Assembly (NCBI GenBank): GCA_002197995.1
Contig: NGZR01000002.1
Span: 2,418,001 to 2,482,000 of the forward strand
DNA: 64,000 bases
From: Gaeumannomyces sp. JS-464
Taxonomy: Eukaryota; Ascomycota; Sordariomycetes; Magnaporthales; Magnaporthaceae
Direction: 5' to 3'
Under the pieces are notes generated by a model. That model was not told the DNA's origin, ran no database searches, and saw only the letters and a program-made list of their open reading frames with translations. This document shows, one piece after another, positions 24,235-35,956 of the stretch. Position 1 is the stretch's first letter. Every line of letters starts with the position of its first letter. Made by a program: the position numbers and the translations under genes.

Positions 24235-24840
24235 CACCCTTGGCAACATGGAACCAGGAGGTCATGGGCTAAAACTTGGGGAAGAATCAAGGGCACATAC
24301 TGTGTCCTCTGTAGCTGGTAACTGGCTGGGTACAGCTGATAGAGTCCCCATGACTTATACTTCCTCTTGTCCTCGGTTTTTTTTTTTTGCGGCGGCGGCG
24401 GCGGCGCATGGTTTTTACGGAGTTAGATGGTGCTGGTTTTGTGCCTTTTCTTTTCGTATCCAAGTTCGAAACCATCTTCTCCCTTGGAACAACTGGGCTT
24501 TAAAGCTGGCGCAAATGCATTCAAACTGCCTTCGCTCCGTCTTCCCAACTCGAGTGCATAGGTAGAGCTGTGGCTGCCTGGATCCACAGGGCCAACTGCT
24601 GGGCGGGAAATTGCCGCTTCAGGAATCTTGGTTAGTAAAAGACTGGACCAAGCTTGCTGAGTCATCCATCCCACTCGGCTTTTCTAGACTGGCTGAATCA
24701 GCACAGTCCAAAAATGGGACGACATGTCTTGGTAAGGCTCGCGCATCATGTTCCTGTCCATTTCACCCCAAGGTTTGTCCTCTTTGTGTCAAATTCGAAT
24801 CCCTTCGCCACATTTTCAGCAGCTAAAACTAAAGCCAAAA
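24235..24840. other. Spacer / upstream region of the transcription factor gene
   Basis: No gene seen. It contains a T tract and a GGC trinucleotide run near 24378-24407 and probable leader sequence just before the ATG at 24841. Confidence 0.4.
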
Positions 24841-26697
24841 ATGGTTTTCACATGTGAACACCCGGCCTGCGGCCGCACATACCTTCGCAAGGAGCATCTT
24901 ACTCGACACACTAAAGTCCACGACGCTGTGAGAGCATTTGGGTGCCCGACGTGCGATGCCAAGTTCACCAGGGGGTATGCTCTCTTCCGCTCGTCTCGCA
25001 AGCCGCAATGGCGCTCGCGCTCTGCAGTTGCATGCAGCCAGGCCGGCGGCTCCCGACCGCATCACTAACAGCCAGCTTCTCCGTCCCCACGTGCACACCA
25101 GTGATACGCTGCGCCGCCACATGCAGCTCCACGGGCCCCGCGCCTCCGCTCTGGCCGCGGGCCGGGTGTCCAGGGCCTGCCTTGCCTGCCACGGAAGCAA
25201 GACGCGGTGCGACGGCGCTGTGCCGAGCTGCACTCCCTGCGTCAACAAGGGCCGTCCATGCACATACCCAGCGACGTCGGCCGCCGCCTCGCAGCGCGGC
25301 CCCAAGCCATCGGGCGTGTCAAGTTCTGGCCAGAAGCCTGCTGCGGCTGGCCATGCTCAGCATTACGGGACGCCAGACTTTTATTTGGGAGGAGCTTCGT
25401 GGCCAAAGATCCCTATGGGCGCTGCCACAATGAACCACGCAGTCTCCGAGCATCTTCTCGACGTTTCTTTGGCGAGTTCCACAGCAACTGGCCGGTCGTC
25501 CGCAGACATGCAGTCACAGGGAGGCCTCAGCCAAGGAACCTGTTGCGCGCTATCGAGACTATTGGCTTATTCTTCTGTAACGCGCCAGAATCCAGGATGG
25601 CTGCCGTGGAGGCACACAACCAGCTCCTGGAGGAGGCTCAGCACGACTCAGTAAGCAACTTAGCGTGGAACTTGACTTCGGACTTTTAGATGATCCCCAG
25701 CCTTTAATGCTTACACGGTGCCGCGTCTGTTTTTGTGGTTTAGGCCACTCTTTTACTGCAGGCCAGGACTGGAGAGGTCAGCGCCCCGACCGAGAATCTG
25801 CTCCCACACCTGCAGTATATCTTGCTCTCCCTGATCCTTTGTGCCTACCGACCCGACAAGTCGATAGATATCCCACTTGAGATGAAGGGAGTAATAGGGA
25901 AATGTTCAAACTGGTTGGAGTCTACGAGCAGTCGAGGATCTCAGCAGCGATACCTCTGCATCGAGACGACTACTATCCCCTTCTAACGAGAGATTCATAT
26001 CAAAGGTGTGTATCTTCAACGGCGAATAGCTGAATATCCTGCGACCATTCTTCAGATATCTTGCACACCTACCTCGGACACGGAAGGCTGATTAGCTGCG
26101 AACGACCCGTGCAATCATCATCGGCTGCATCCTTCCAAGACTCGGACTGCTCCACTATAAGCTACACCTCCTGCTGAACATCCGGCTCATCAACATCTTC
26201 CCCTGGAAGAAATTCGACCACTCGCTAGACCCGTCCATCATCAACGTGCGCATCCCCATGCACAAGGCGTGGTGGGACGGAGAGCCCCAGTGTGCTGGCT
26301 GGACCGCACAGACGGGGGCGGCGCTGGCCGGCGTCAACGACGGGGACCTTGTGGACAGCACCGGGCCCTCTCTGACCATCAGTGCCATAGTAGCGTGGAT
26401 GGCCGGTCCGGGCGAGGGCGGGCCGCCACGCTGCCGGTGGCGTTTCTCGCATTCGACAAAAATCTCGCCCTCGCTGTGCGTTGCTGGTGTGCGCGGCCCA
26501 AAGACGAGCCCGACGCCGTGTTCGTGGAAAGGATGAAGCCATTGATCTATGCCCCCATCTTCCCTGGCATGCGGGATAATCTTGTGTTTATCAGGTGTTA
26601 CCAGTCGGCTTACAGCCGAAATATGCCGTCGGCCCGTCATCAGAGACACTCGCTCGGCCACAAGTCGCCAAACTGCAGCATGAAACTTCCATATTAG
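24841..26697 (+). CDS. C2H2 plus Zn2Cys6 fungal transcription factor, frame-broken
   Basis: Nuclear DNA-binding regulator. The start at 24841 has a good context (AAAAATGG) and gives MVFTCEHPACGRTYLRKEHL, a C2H2 finger. The second finger, CPTCDAKFTRG|DTLRRHMQLH, is completed by splicing out 24975-25100 (donor GTATGC, branch CTAAC, acceptor CAG). Then comes a Zn2Cys6 cluster, RACLACHGSKTRCDGAVPSC and further TPCVNKGRPC, with the usual Cys spacing. After a frame change near 25460 the fungal-specific middle domain begins (FFGEFHSNWPVV...LLRAIETIGLFFCN), with a likely intron at 25651-25761. Further right, fragments such as LDPSIINVRIPMHKAWWD fit the same domain but lie in other frames; the 3' end is not certain. 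It may be a pseudogene next to the transposon block, or carry sequence errors. Confidence 0.75.
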
Positions 26698-27494
26698 TGG
26701 GGCTATACCTGCTTTGATCTAGGCTTGGCGAGGTGCCAGGGATTTATCAGCATGCGCTGATACTGATTGGCCCGTCCGCAGCCAGCGACTAATTAGTGGG
26801 TATTGTTCCTTGGCGATGGGAACTGATCTCACTTCTGACGCCCGTGCAACAGGTGCGCCAACACAGTCGCTGGCTAATCTCGGTTATAGGTCACGACGGC
26901 CTGAGCAGTGGCTATAAAATCAGCCGCGGCCGCTGTTCGCATCGCACAGCAGCTCTAATTACCTTACTGAACGTATTATAGCATTGCCTAATCCGTCAGT
27001 TTCAGGAGAGTCTATCAGTTTGATTGACCACCTAGATACCCAAAGAATTTCTTCTTGAAGCAAGACGCCGACCTTGGGCAGTCCCGCCTTCACATCTTTG
27101 CTTAGTCATCGTGGAAACATCACGCCACGAAAAGCCCACAGCCGGATGCGTGATGTGCAAGCAGCGGCCACCAACAAGCCATGTTAATTAATCTACAATG
27201 ACGGGCGTGATTGACCTCTCTTCCGGTCAGCCATGTAACGCGCAGGGATGGCGCCCCGAGCTGGCCGAGATGGCCGCAGCGCAAAGAGGCCGAGATGGGT
27301 TCTTCGCTCCTACTGCACACTCATGTATATATAAAGAGCCCGAGTTCTTTAGAGATAGAGATCAATCCACCAGGCCTACTACATGCACCTTTTCGATATG
27401 CAATACGAGCTTACTAAGGAACTGCCTAATTCCAAAGGGGTTCAACTTGAAGCAAAGGTAAAATGGATCGGCGAGCACAGGCCTCGCCCACCTG
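26698..27494. other. Spacer between convergent genes
   Basis: No coding region recognised. It has an 11-base inverted repeat (AGCCAGCGACT at 26780, its complement at 26865) of unclear meaning. Confidence 0.4.
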
Positions 27495-29704
27495 TCATTC
27501 CCTGCACATTCTTGGAGCTCGGATGGACCGACTATTCCTTCCTGCTGGCCTCCCGCTCCGCCTTCTCCCATCTAGCGCCTTCCTTGTCGCATCCGTGTCG
27601 CCTTCCATCGGTGTGATCATCATCGGCCGCACGATTCGGACGCTTTGGGGGGCTCCAAGCTCCTTTTGCAGCCCCTTGTACACAAGCATCGGCTGACGAA
27701 CAAGGTTGACGGTGGGCATGATGATAGGGCGCCGCGTACGTGCCATCCGATCCTGCAGCTCCTCCTCGATGTCGTCGGGCAAGCCCTCTATGAAGTCAAC
27801 CTCATGCTCCCCTGCATATGGCCGCTTAGCGGCCCAGGGGAAACCAGAGAACACGCCGCTCCGACGGATTGGGGGTTGCAGGGAGTTGTTGGGCGTGTCC
27901 AGAATGTCCTCGGGGTTCCACACCAAGTAAGAGTCCTCGACCATGATACGGCAGGTGTGGTCGAACCAGGTCAAGTACAAAGCAAGCGCGTCGAAGGCAC
28001 AGAGATTCGTGTGGACATCGAAGAATTCCTCATCGAGCAGCTCTGGATGCTCAAAGTTGACCAGATGCTCAAGCTCCTTTTTGAAGAATCTCTTGATGTA
28101 GTCCTGGTTGAGCCGGAGATCGCCAATGCGTGTGATCATGCGGGCCCCTATGGCCCTCCAGGTTTTTTATCGCGCCAGGAGCCAGTCGCCCAGACTCTTG
28201 CACTCGGCCATCACTTCCTGCTGGAGGAGTCATCCAAGTTCTTTTTAGACTCGCATTCATGTACCCGTGGCACCAATTTTGGTAGTCCTCTGGCGCCCCG
28301 AGCTCACAGGATGTCAGCAAAAGGCAACGGATGGGGGAGGACAAGTAATGGGTATGTCAAAAAGACTTGCTCGTCTTTGTGAAACAGCGTACCTTGCAAC
28401 GCCTCGAACACAAGGATATCCGCCACCCAGAGCGGAGAGGTGAACATGGCCTCGTCCTTGCGTGTGCTGGAGAAGAAATGGTCGTCGATGGCATGCCAGA
28501 TGAAGGCTTCGCAAAGATGCCCATTAAAACCCGCATCCCACGTCTCCGCGGCCCGGTGCGAATACTCCGCCAGCTTGCTCTTGACGCTGTCATGGAGAGA
28601 TTCCCACGGAACATCGACGACCCCTCTTGCCAGGTTTTGAATGCTTTTACTGAGGCTGAAGAACGCTGTAGTCGTTAGGAGTCCGGGAGTGTGGGGGCGC
28701 AAGCACCAGGGGCCCTCGGTTTCACCCTCGTAGTCGCTGAACAGCACATCTGTCGGGATATTGAGAGAGGTTTTGCTCAACAAGTTCTCCCGCACAGTCC
28801 GCACCACTGCCCAGACATTTGGGTCACCTAGTCCAAGAACATGGGAGCCCGGTGGGGAGTGGAGGTCACGGGCAACCTCGCACTCCAGTTGGAAACTCAT
28901 ATCCTCGCCTTGTCCAAACTTGATCCACTCTCTCATGTCGTCTGAGAGCAGGTGGGGGCTCGGTTTTGTCTGGGTCACTCTGCCAGACCCAGAGGTGAAG
29001 GTTGCGTGGCATGATCGCGTCGGCCACAGCGCAGCTGAACTCGTACCCGACAGTACGACAATGACAGCCGATGTCTGGCCTTGACCAGGAGTCGATGTAG
29101 TGTATAATCTGGCGTTTGCTGGATTCTTTTCAAATCGCAGCAGCTCGCTCTTCGCCTCGTCCGACAGTATGGATTGGGCGATGACGAATGCTCTCTGATC
29201 CGTATCGTCAGGAAGGGGAGCACATTCGGGTAAATTCTGGCAGCGCAAGGATATCGATCGTCGACTGTTAGTGATTTTCGGAAGTAACCCAGAGAGGGGT
29301 GATTGGTAATTGGGCATGTGAGGGGGAAGGCTCGGATTCGAGGATATTAACGCACCGGGGACCCAAAGTGTCAGGTCTTGGGGCAGCGTCTTTCGGCGCG
29401 GCCTGATGGGGTCCATCTCCCACAGGGCCGTCAGCGGCCTGCTGGCCTTGGCGGTCTGTCATGGGGACGTCGGGCCCTTATTGGCTTGGTCCTCCCCGAC
29501 AGGGTCGCCGGGGGCTTGCTGGCCTTGGTGGTCTGCCATGGGGCTGTCGGGGGCTTGCGAGGTCTCGCGAGCAGGAAGGCGACGCTTCGGCTGGGCTCTG
29601 GTGCGGCCGGGGAGTACAGCGGAAGGATCAATAGCGTCAAACAACCGCTGTTTCTTGGCAGGGCGCTTGGGGTGCGAAGGGCGGGTGCGCTTTTTGGGCC
29701 CCAT
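27495..29704 (-). CDS. Unrecognised fungal protein, multi-exon, frame-broken
   Basis: Probable start at 29704 on the minus strand, MGPKKRTRPSHPKRPAKKQR, a lysine/arginine-rich, possibly nuclear-targeted start. Two diverged copies of a Gln/Pro-rich repeat follow (PMADHQGQQAPGDPVGEDQ and PMTDRQGQQAADGPVGDG). The long middle part, 29416-28304, is open for 370 codons and includes AFVIAQSILSDEAKSELLRF and AFIWHAIDDHFFSS. A likely intron (donor GGTACGC near 28389, branch GCTGAC) leads to the last part, with EVMAECKSLGDWLLAR and MITRIGDLRLNQDYIKRFFK, ending at 27495. One stop and several frame changes occur between the parts. I know of no named domain; conserved hypothetical is the honest call. Confidence 0.5.
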
Positions 29705-31050
29705 CGTGTCCCAAGAGTCAGCACGTGCCGAGTGCGCGACGGAATAGTGTGCTAAAGCGACAGACGAACGGGACAGAAGACAGAAGCAACAGCGGTGGTG
29801 GCGGAGCACGCACGTAGAGAAGAATCGCGAGCCGCGTGGACGCTCAGAGCAAAAGACCAGGAGGCAGCCGTCGCCTTTTTAGCCCGAGAGACGGCGGGCA
29901 ACCCCGGGGTGCTAACAAAGCGCGTCGCTCAAAGGCGGCCGTTTGCGGTCCGGAATTGGATGTGGTAATGAGCCTGGCCAGACCGGAATGAAGGACGGAT
30001 GGAACGAAGGATGGCTGGAACGAAGGGTGGATGGAATGCGAGAGCCGCGGTCTGTCCCAAGCCAGCACGTATCAACAAAGAGAGCCCGGGTGGCTGGAGG
30101 CACGGCCGGAAACGACGTCTGCCTCGCGTTTGGGAGCGGCGAGGCAGCGCTGCGGGCAGGAAATGGATCGAAAAAGAGGCAAACCAGCTGCTCGCTTCCT
30201 GGGCCCGGCTCGCTGCCACCCCAGCGCCCCCCTTTGTGCAACCTTGGTGGGGATCGGGGAGACGGAACCGGCATTTGCCCGACCGTTATCGAACCGCACA
30301 CCACGCATCAAAGTGACGAAAGCGGAAGCGAGGAATGCTCACCCCAGTCGCTAGCACGCACAGTTGAGCTTTGCCGCGACCCCATTCGCACGCTCGAGCT
30401 CGGCCTGCCGCGGTCTGATTATCACAAGGCACCAAATTGCGGCAAAAGCCGTCATCGACCACAGATCGCGGGCTTGGCGCGATGAGATGCAGCTGCACAC
30501 TTCCAGTGTTTGCCCCCTCCATCGTATTCGTGCGCGATACCCCCACCCACGGGGCCAGGGGCCCGTGAGCAGCCACAGCTCGAATCGGAGGCACCTGCGT
30601 GGGTGGCAGGCACCCGGGCGGCTATGGCTGCTGTTTGTTTGCTCTGATGCCACAAAGCACAGTATCCGGATCACAGCCCAACCTGGAACGTGGGCGCTGC
30701 AAACAAACACCTGCTTGCCAGGGCCTACTGATCGACTTTTCGGGGTCTCGAATGGCCCCCGTCTTTCTCTCTCCTTCTCTAGGTAGGTACCCATCTCCCT
30801 TTCTCTACCCATCTCTCTTTTGCTGCCCAACTACCCGGGAGGCAGTTGCTTTGCGCCCTTGCCCCATCCACTTGGGTCTAGCAGCCCCATCGCCTCTTTT
30901 ATTGCTTGTTCTACCGGCCCCATCGACTCCCTTGTTGTTCGCGCCTGCTCCGTCCACCTGGATCTAGCAGCTTCATCACATCCCTCGTTGATGGTTCCCA
31001 GCTCCGCTCGTTCTTCCCGGCCAACAATTCCACACTGGCAAGATAACCAC

Positions 31051-31070
31051 CTACCTACCTAGGTAGGTAG
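31051..31070. promoter_or_regulatory. 20-bp perfect palindrome upstream of the Hsp70-like gene
   Basis: CTACCTACCT followed at once by its reverse complement AGGTAGGTAG. It ends 30 bases before a TATA-like TATAAAT (31100-31106) and about 130 bases before the ATG at 31198. The half-site recurs near other gene starts in this window. A binding site or a hairpin-forming microsatellite are both possible. Confidence 0.45.
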
Positions 31071-31099
31071 ACACGAGGCAGGCTCCCAGAGGCCAACTG

Positions 31100-31106
31100 T
31101 ATAAAT
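31100..31106 (+). promoter_or_regulatory. TATA-like box of the Hsp70-like gene
   Basis: TATAAAT, 92 bases before the chosen ATG at 31198, in a sensible position for a fungal core promoter. Confidence 0.4.
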
Positions 31107-31197
31107 CGAGCCGCGCTCAACTCCATCGTCATCTCATGCCCAGCCATCTTCCTTGCCATCCCGCTAGTATGCCAGCCGGAGCCGCCAAGCCGCCAAG

Positions 31198-32993
31198 ATG
31201 GAGATGCGCGTGACGATAGCGCTAGACCTGGGAACCACGTAGGTGCCCCCCTTCCTCAGCCATGCCATGAGTATCCTCCCCATATCTCTTCGCTGCACCT
31301 AGGGCCGCCAATAACCTGCATCTGCATCAACCACAATAGTTACACTGGCATCGCAGTCCATGTGCAGGTTCCGGCAAAGAACTACGACGAATTGCTTCAT
31401 CTCGGACTCCCGGGAGGCCCAAAGTATCCCCCGCCGTCTCAGCCGACTCCCTCAGATGGGGATTCAGTGTAGGGGGTACCCCGACGTTTTCAGGTGATTC
31501 AAGCTACTGCTTCCCGACCCGGCCGGGTTCACCTACACGTCAGGGTCTCAAGCCGATACGACAGGGCATCTCGCAAATTGCAAACGGCGGAAAAACAGGC
31601 GCACGAGCTTGTTCAGAGCTACCTGACACTGTTCTGGGAGGCGGCGAGTCCCTATTACCAGAGCGCGATCGCAAGCCTCAAGGGTGCACAGAACTGGGAC
31701 CCGGACGACATCGACATCATCGAGGACTTTGCCTTCACGCACCCAGCTGGGTGGTCACCCCACGGTATTGGACAATGATGCAGGGGATCGAAGCGTCAAC
31801 ATTGCCATGCCCTGCCGCCCCCAATGTGCGGCTTGCACTAGCCGAGCCCGTAGCCGCGCTCTATTACCTGTTGACACGGCTCCCCGCCAACACAGCAGTA
31901 CAAGTTAGTAAACTATCAGTCCGTGCCGAGCATCAATGGCAGCACCCTCACGTACCGTTACTTGCGGTGTCAGACGGGCTAATTCCTTCACAGCCTCGAC
32001 AGATGGCAATCGTCTGCGACGCAGGGGAGGTACTGTCGTAAGCATCCATAACCGCCCTCCACATGCCCACTTTATGAGGAGGATTTGTAACTGACCAGGT
32101 GGCTACCTGCCACAGGACACGCCTGTTGTTTTATCGAGTCACTCAACCCTCTGGATGTGAGAGCAGCGGGGAACGAGGCCCGCCCGGTGGGAATTTATGG
32201 TGGCGGACTTATGTTGGACGAGAGCTTTGAGCGATGGCTCAGAATGACGCTACAGAAGGAGGGCGGGCCGTACCCAGCGTCCAAGCACCGCGAGCTACCA
32301 TCTCAGACGACGAGATAAATATCTTCATGTGGGATGTCTGGGAAGAGGTCAAGAATCAGCATAATCCGGACGCCCCCAGTCGCAACCTTGTTATACCCCA
32401 AACCTGGCCAAACTCGCGGGTTCCGTCAATCCGGCTCCCAAGGTAGGTACCGCCATCCTGATCGACACGTCCAGGGACACAAAACTACAGAGGCTGGGCG
32501 CTGACCGTGGAATCGACTACAAAACAACGCTTTGGATGTAGGAGGGACCTCCACCGCATTTTCGACGAAGTCATAAAACCCATCTACGAACTCATCGAGG
32601 GCATGCTGGAGAGAGTGCGCACAGCCACGGGACAGCTCCCGCCGGTAAGCAGGATTTAAGTTACTAGCTGGACGCCACGATGCGGCCGGAGCCGACGCAC
32701 CCCGAAAAAAGGCATTGGTGCTCACTGGCGTCCCCTCTTGTAGCATGTTTTCCTCTGCGGCGGGGTCGGCTTGAACTCGTACGTTTGGTCCGAGGTTGCG
32801 CGCAAGGTGTCCAGCAAGTTCAGCGGGGCCACCACCGTCATCCGCTGGCCGCACAATGACGACAACATGTAAGACACCACCTCTCCTGCCACGTCCGAAG
32901 CCTTGTGAGGTCGCAGGCTGACGCCCTAACCGCAGCCGCAATGCCGTAGCGAACGGCGCCGCACTGATTGCCAGCCGAAGGGAGCTCCACTAG
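31198..32993 (+). CDS. Hsp70-like ATPase-domain protein (HSPA12/fungal Hsp70-like type)
   Basis: Actin/Hsp70-fold protein of the divergent fungal class, not a housekeeping chaperone. Exon 1 (31198-31238) gives MEMRVTIALDLGTT, spliced to YTGIAVHVQ at 31340, forming the phosphate-1 loop. Later parts: FAFTHPAGW (about 31730), APNVRLALAEPVAALYYLLT (about 31824), an intron at 31904-31993, then MAIVCDAG, where restoring one G in the GGGG run at 32024 would give the phosphate-2 loop DAGGGTV. GGGLMLDESFERWL (about 32200), FDEVIKPIYELIEGMLERV (about 32560), HVFLCGGVGLNSYVW (about 32753, adenosine motif) and NAVANGAALI follow, with a stop at 32991. Several introns are evident; frame changes near 31480, 31760 and 32025 look like indel errors. 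Such genes often occur in families in Pezizomycotina; the substrate is unknown. Confidence 0.7.
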
Positions 32994-34003
32994 GACGGGC
33001 GGGTAGTGGCTGGTGGTGCCCAGAGCAACCGGCTGCCACTCCCCGTGTGGCGGGAGGCCGACTACCTGCGCCGGCGAATCCCTCACGACGTCGATCGGCA
33101 GAGCGGACAAACACTCATAGAGGTCTGGAGACAGATGGAGTTGTTGTGGAGCTGTGTCTTTCCTTCTTTCCCTCTCTTCTCATGGTCACTTGACTTTTTT
33201 CTTTTCTCCCCTCTCTGTTTTACTTTTTTTTTTTTTCCCTCCTTGCCCGTCCGGGAGCTCTTTGCGTTTTTTTCTACGGATTTTCCGAGTGCGCAGGAAT
33301 TGGTTGGCCTGTAATCAACTGTTGTTTCGGAGGCGGCTGTGACAGCACGTAGCGTCGTTGGGTTGGGTCGTGGGGGAGGAGGGAACTGGGAAATTATGGG
33401 CTTGTCGCGAGCAAGAAACTCGCCTGATAGGTTCGCATTGGAGTTAGTGAATTGAATATCTGTTCTTCTCAATTTTTTTTTTGTTTCCTTTTCCTTTCAA
33501 TGTTAGCCCGTAGCCAGACACTGAACGTAGGCGCGCCGTGCATCCATCTCGGAGGCTTGGATGCCGATATCTTGGCTGACCCCCTCCTTGCTTCTCCGCT
33601 CCCCCCTGTGGCTTGCTCGGTGGGGGTGGCACAGCGTCGGCAGTTGACTGACGGCGGCAGGAAATCTGGCGGTAGAAGTCCCTGCTCGGAACAACACCGC
33701 CGCTGGGCGCTACGTTCCTCCCGGCGCGGCCGCTGAGGCTTCCACCGAGGACGGCGGGGAACGGAACAGATTCTGGTCGACTCGGGAGCAGCGGTCGAAT
33801 CGTCGCCCCCAACCTACCTGCCTCCCTTTTTTTTTTTTTTTTTTTTTTTTTTTCCCGGTCGAGACCTGAGAAGCGAGAAAAGAAAGCCATCGCCCAAAGG
33901 AAGACGGAGACGCGCCGCGACCCCAGCAGCTCGTGAGTAGACCCCCCTCCCGCACGACAAGGGGCTCGATCGTAGGGACATCGGGGCCCCCGACAGTGGC
34001 GAC
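32994..34003. other. Intergenic region upstream of the FAD monooxygenase
   Basis: No supported gene. Several T-rich tracts, including the T27 run, and an AACCTACCT element at 33811, about 190 bases before the next ATG. Confidence 0.45.
33827..33853. repeat. T27 homopolymer
   Basis: Twenty-seven consecutive T, about 150 bases upstream of the monooxygenase start. Its length is not reliable in any sequencing method. Confidence 0.85.
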
Positions 34004-35431
34004 ATGTCGCCGCCAGAAACAAAGTTCCCCCGGCTGCCGCCGTCGGGCATCAAGGTCATCATCGTGGGCGCAGGCTTTGGCGGGCTCGCGGCGGCCATCG
34101 AGTGCGACCGCAAGGGCCACTCCGTGACGGTGCTGGAGAAGCTGGACGACATCGAGGAGAGCCAGCGGGTCGGCGACATCATCAGCTTCGACGCCAACGG
34201 CAGCAACGTGTTTGAGCGCTGGCCGGGCGTCGTCGAACGAGCTGCTCGCCATCTCGCGCGACACGGACCACCTCGACCTGCACGACTGGCGCGGCGCCTT
34301 CGTCACGCGCCAGTCCTTCGCGGGCGAGCGCGCCTGGGGCCACCGCATCAACGGCCACCGCGGCCAGATCCACGCCGTCATATGGCGCCACGCGCTGGCC
34401 CGCGGCATCGACGTCCGCCTCGGCCGCCGCGTGACCGACTACTTTGAGACGGCCGAGGGCGCGGGCGTCGAGGTCAACGGCGGCGCCGAGCGCCACGCCG
34501 CCGACGTCGTGCTGGCCGCCGAGGGCGTGCGGTCGCGCGGCCGCAGGATCGTGCTCGGCTTCGACGACAACCCCAAGTCGTCGGGCTACGCCGTCTACCG
34601 CGCCTGGTTCCCGGCGTCGCGCGTGGCCGGCAACCCCGTCATCAGGCACTTTGCCGAGCCCGGGCGCGACGTCCACCACGGCTTCATCGGGCGCGACATC
34701 CACTTCCTGGCCTCGTCCATCGCGGGCGGCAAGGAGGTTAACTGGGTCTTCACCCACCTCGACGACGGCAACATCGACGAGAGCTGGTCGTTCCCCGGCA
34801 GGGTGCCCGAGGCGCTGGCCTACCTGGACGGCTGTGCGACGTGGTGCGCGAGCTGGTGAAGGCGACCCCGGACGGGCGCCTGATCGACCACAAGCTCGTG
34901 TTCCGCGACCCGCTGCCCACCTTCATCTCGCCGCGCGCGCGCATCGCCCTGATCGGCGACGCCGCCCACCCGTTCCTGCCCACCTCGATCCAGGGCGCCA
35001 GCCAGTCGATGGAGGACGGCTCGACCCTGGCCGTGTGCCTGCAGCTCGCCGGCAAGGGCCGCGTGCCCGAGGCGGTGCGCGCCTACGAGAAGATCCGCTA
35101 CGAGCGCGTCCACGCCGCCCAGGCCACGGGCGTCGCCACCGCGCAGCGCGGCGCTGGCACCGCGCCGACTGGGACGCCGTGCGCAAAGGACCCGGAGTCG
35201 CTGCACCTCGTCCGCCACGAGTGGCTGCTCAACTTCAACGCCGAGGACCACGCCTACAAGGTGTACGAGGACGTCGTTGCTGGGCTGAACGGTGGTGGCG
35301 GTGGGGGAAAGGCTGGCGGTGATGACGCTGCGGCAAGGTCCCGCCCGCAAGTCCAGGCACGGCCACGGCCACAGTTGGGGCTGAGAACTAGCGCCGATGG
35401 CTGCTATAGAGCTAGAGTTTGTATGTGTTAG
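34004..35431 (+). CDS. FAD-dependent monooxygenase (salicylate hydroxylase-like)
   Basis: Group A flavoprotein hydroxylase using NAD(P)H and O2. The ATG at 34004 is followed by IKVIIVGAGFGGLAAAIE, the FAD-binding GxGxxG with a terminal acidic residue, then NGHRGQIHAVIWRHALARGI, VVLAAEGVRSRGR (DG-type motif) and, near 34940, RIALIGDAAHPFLPTSIQGA with SMEDGSTLA, the second FAD ribose-binding region. No introns were needed. The frame changes near 34230, 34840, 35130 and 35195; between them the sequence reads continuously as one family member, so I treat the breaks as probable indel errors. Similar enzymes act in aromatic catabolism or secondary metabolism; the substrate cannot be told. It is 26 kb from the NRPS with a transposon block between, so cluster membership is unlikely. 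Confidence 0.82.
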
Positions 35432-35956
35432 AGATGGATATGTACAGGGAAGCGCTCTCTAACCAGTTCAAACACGCCCTTAAAGGAGATTTGCATGAGG
35501 AATCAAATTTTCTCTTTTTTTCCTCCCTTTTTGTAGTGTTCTCGGCTACCAAGAGCCCCTTCACGTCCTTTGGCGACTGTCGAAATTTGCTGGATGGCGG
35601 TGATGCAGGCTCACATGGTCGGGCCAAAGGCCTCTACCAGAGGCTCACGTCAGTGAGGGCCGACCAAGCGTGACAAGTACAGCATTTGGTTGGGGACTAT
35701 GTTTGACCCCAAGAATTGGTTTTGCTGATGGCGAGCAACCATGGCGCGTAAAGGATTAAAGATCACAGAGAATCTAGCCCATCAGGAAACGGCCAGCGGA
35801 CATAGCTATGGCCAAGATTTGGCAATGTGGTTGTCTAGATACAAAGGGGGTTGGGATTATATTGATACACATGCTCCCAGATGACGTTTCTTTTTCACCG
35901 GTCAGGCCCTAGTCCGACAACGGCTAGAGCAAGACCCATTCTTCATCTAACTTCCC
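35432..35956. other. Spacer between convergent genes (3' regions)
   Basis: About 525 bases between the ends of the monooxygenase and SAM50 genes; nothing coding seen. Confidence 0.5.

Larger units (their letters stand above)
29705..31197. other. Intergenic region upstream of the Hsp70-like gene
   Basis: About 1.5 kb without a supported gene. Open frames here are short and overlap on both strands. It includes pyrimidine-rich stretches (30770-30830), an AGGTAGGTA element near 30784, a perfect palindrome at 31051 and a TATA-like box at 31100. Confidence 0.45.

Noticed and set aside
26780..26875. 11-base inverted repeat as a small transposon end
   Set aside because: Only 11 bases, no target duplication seen, no coding content; such repeats are expected by chance.
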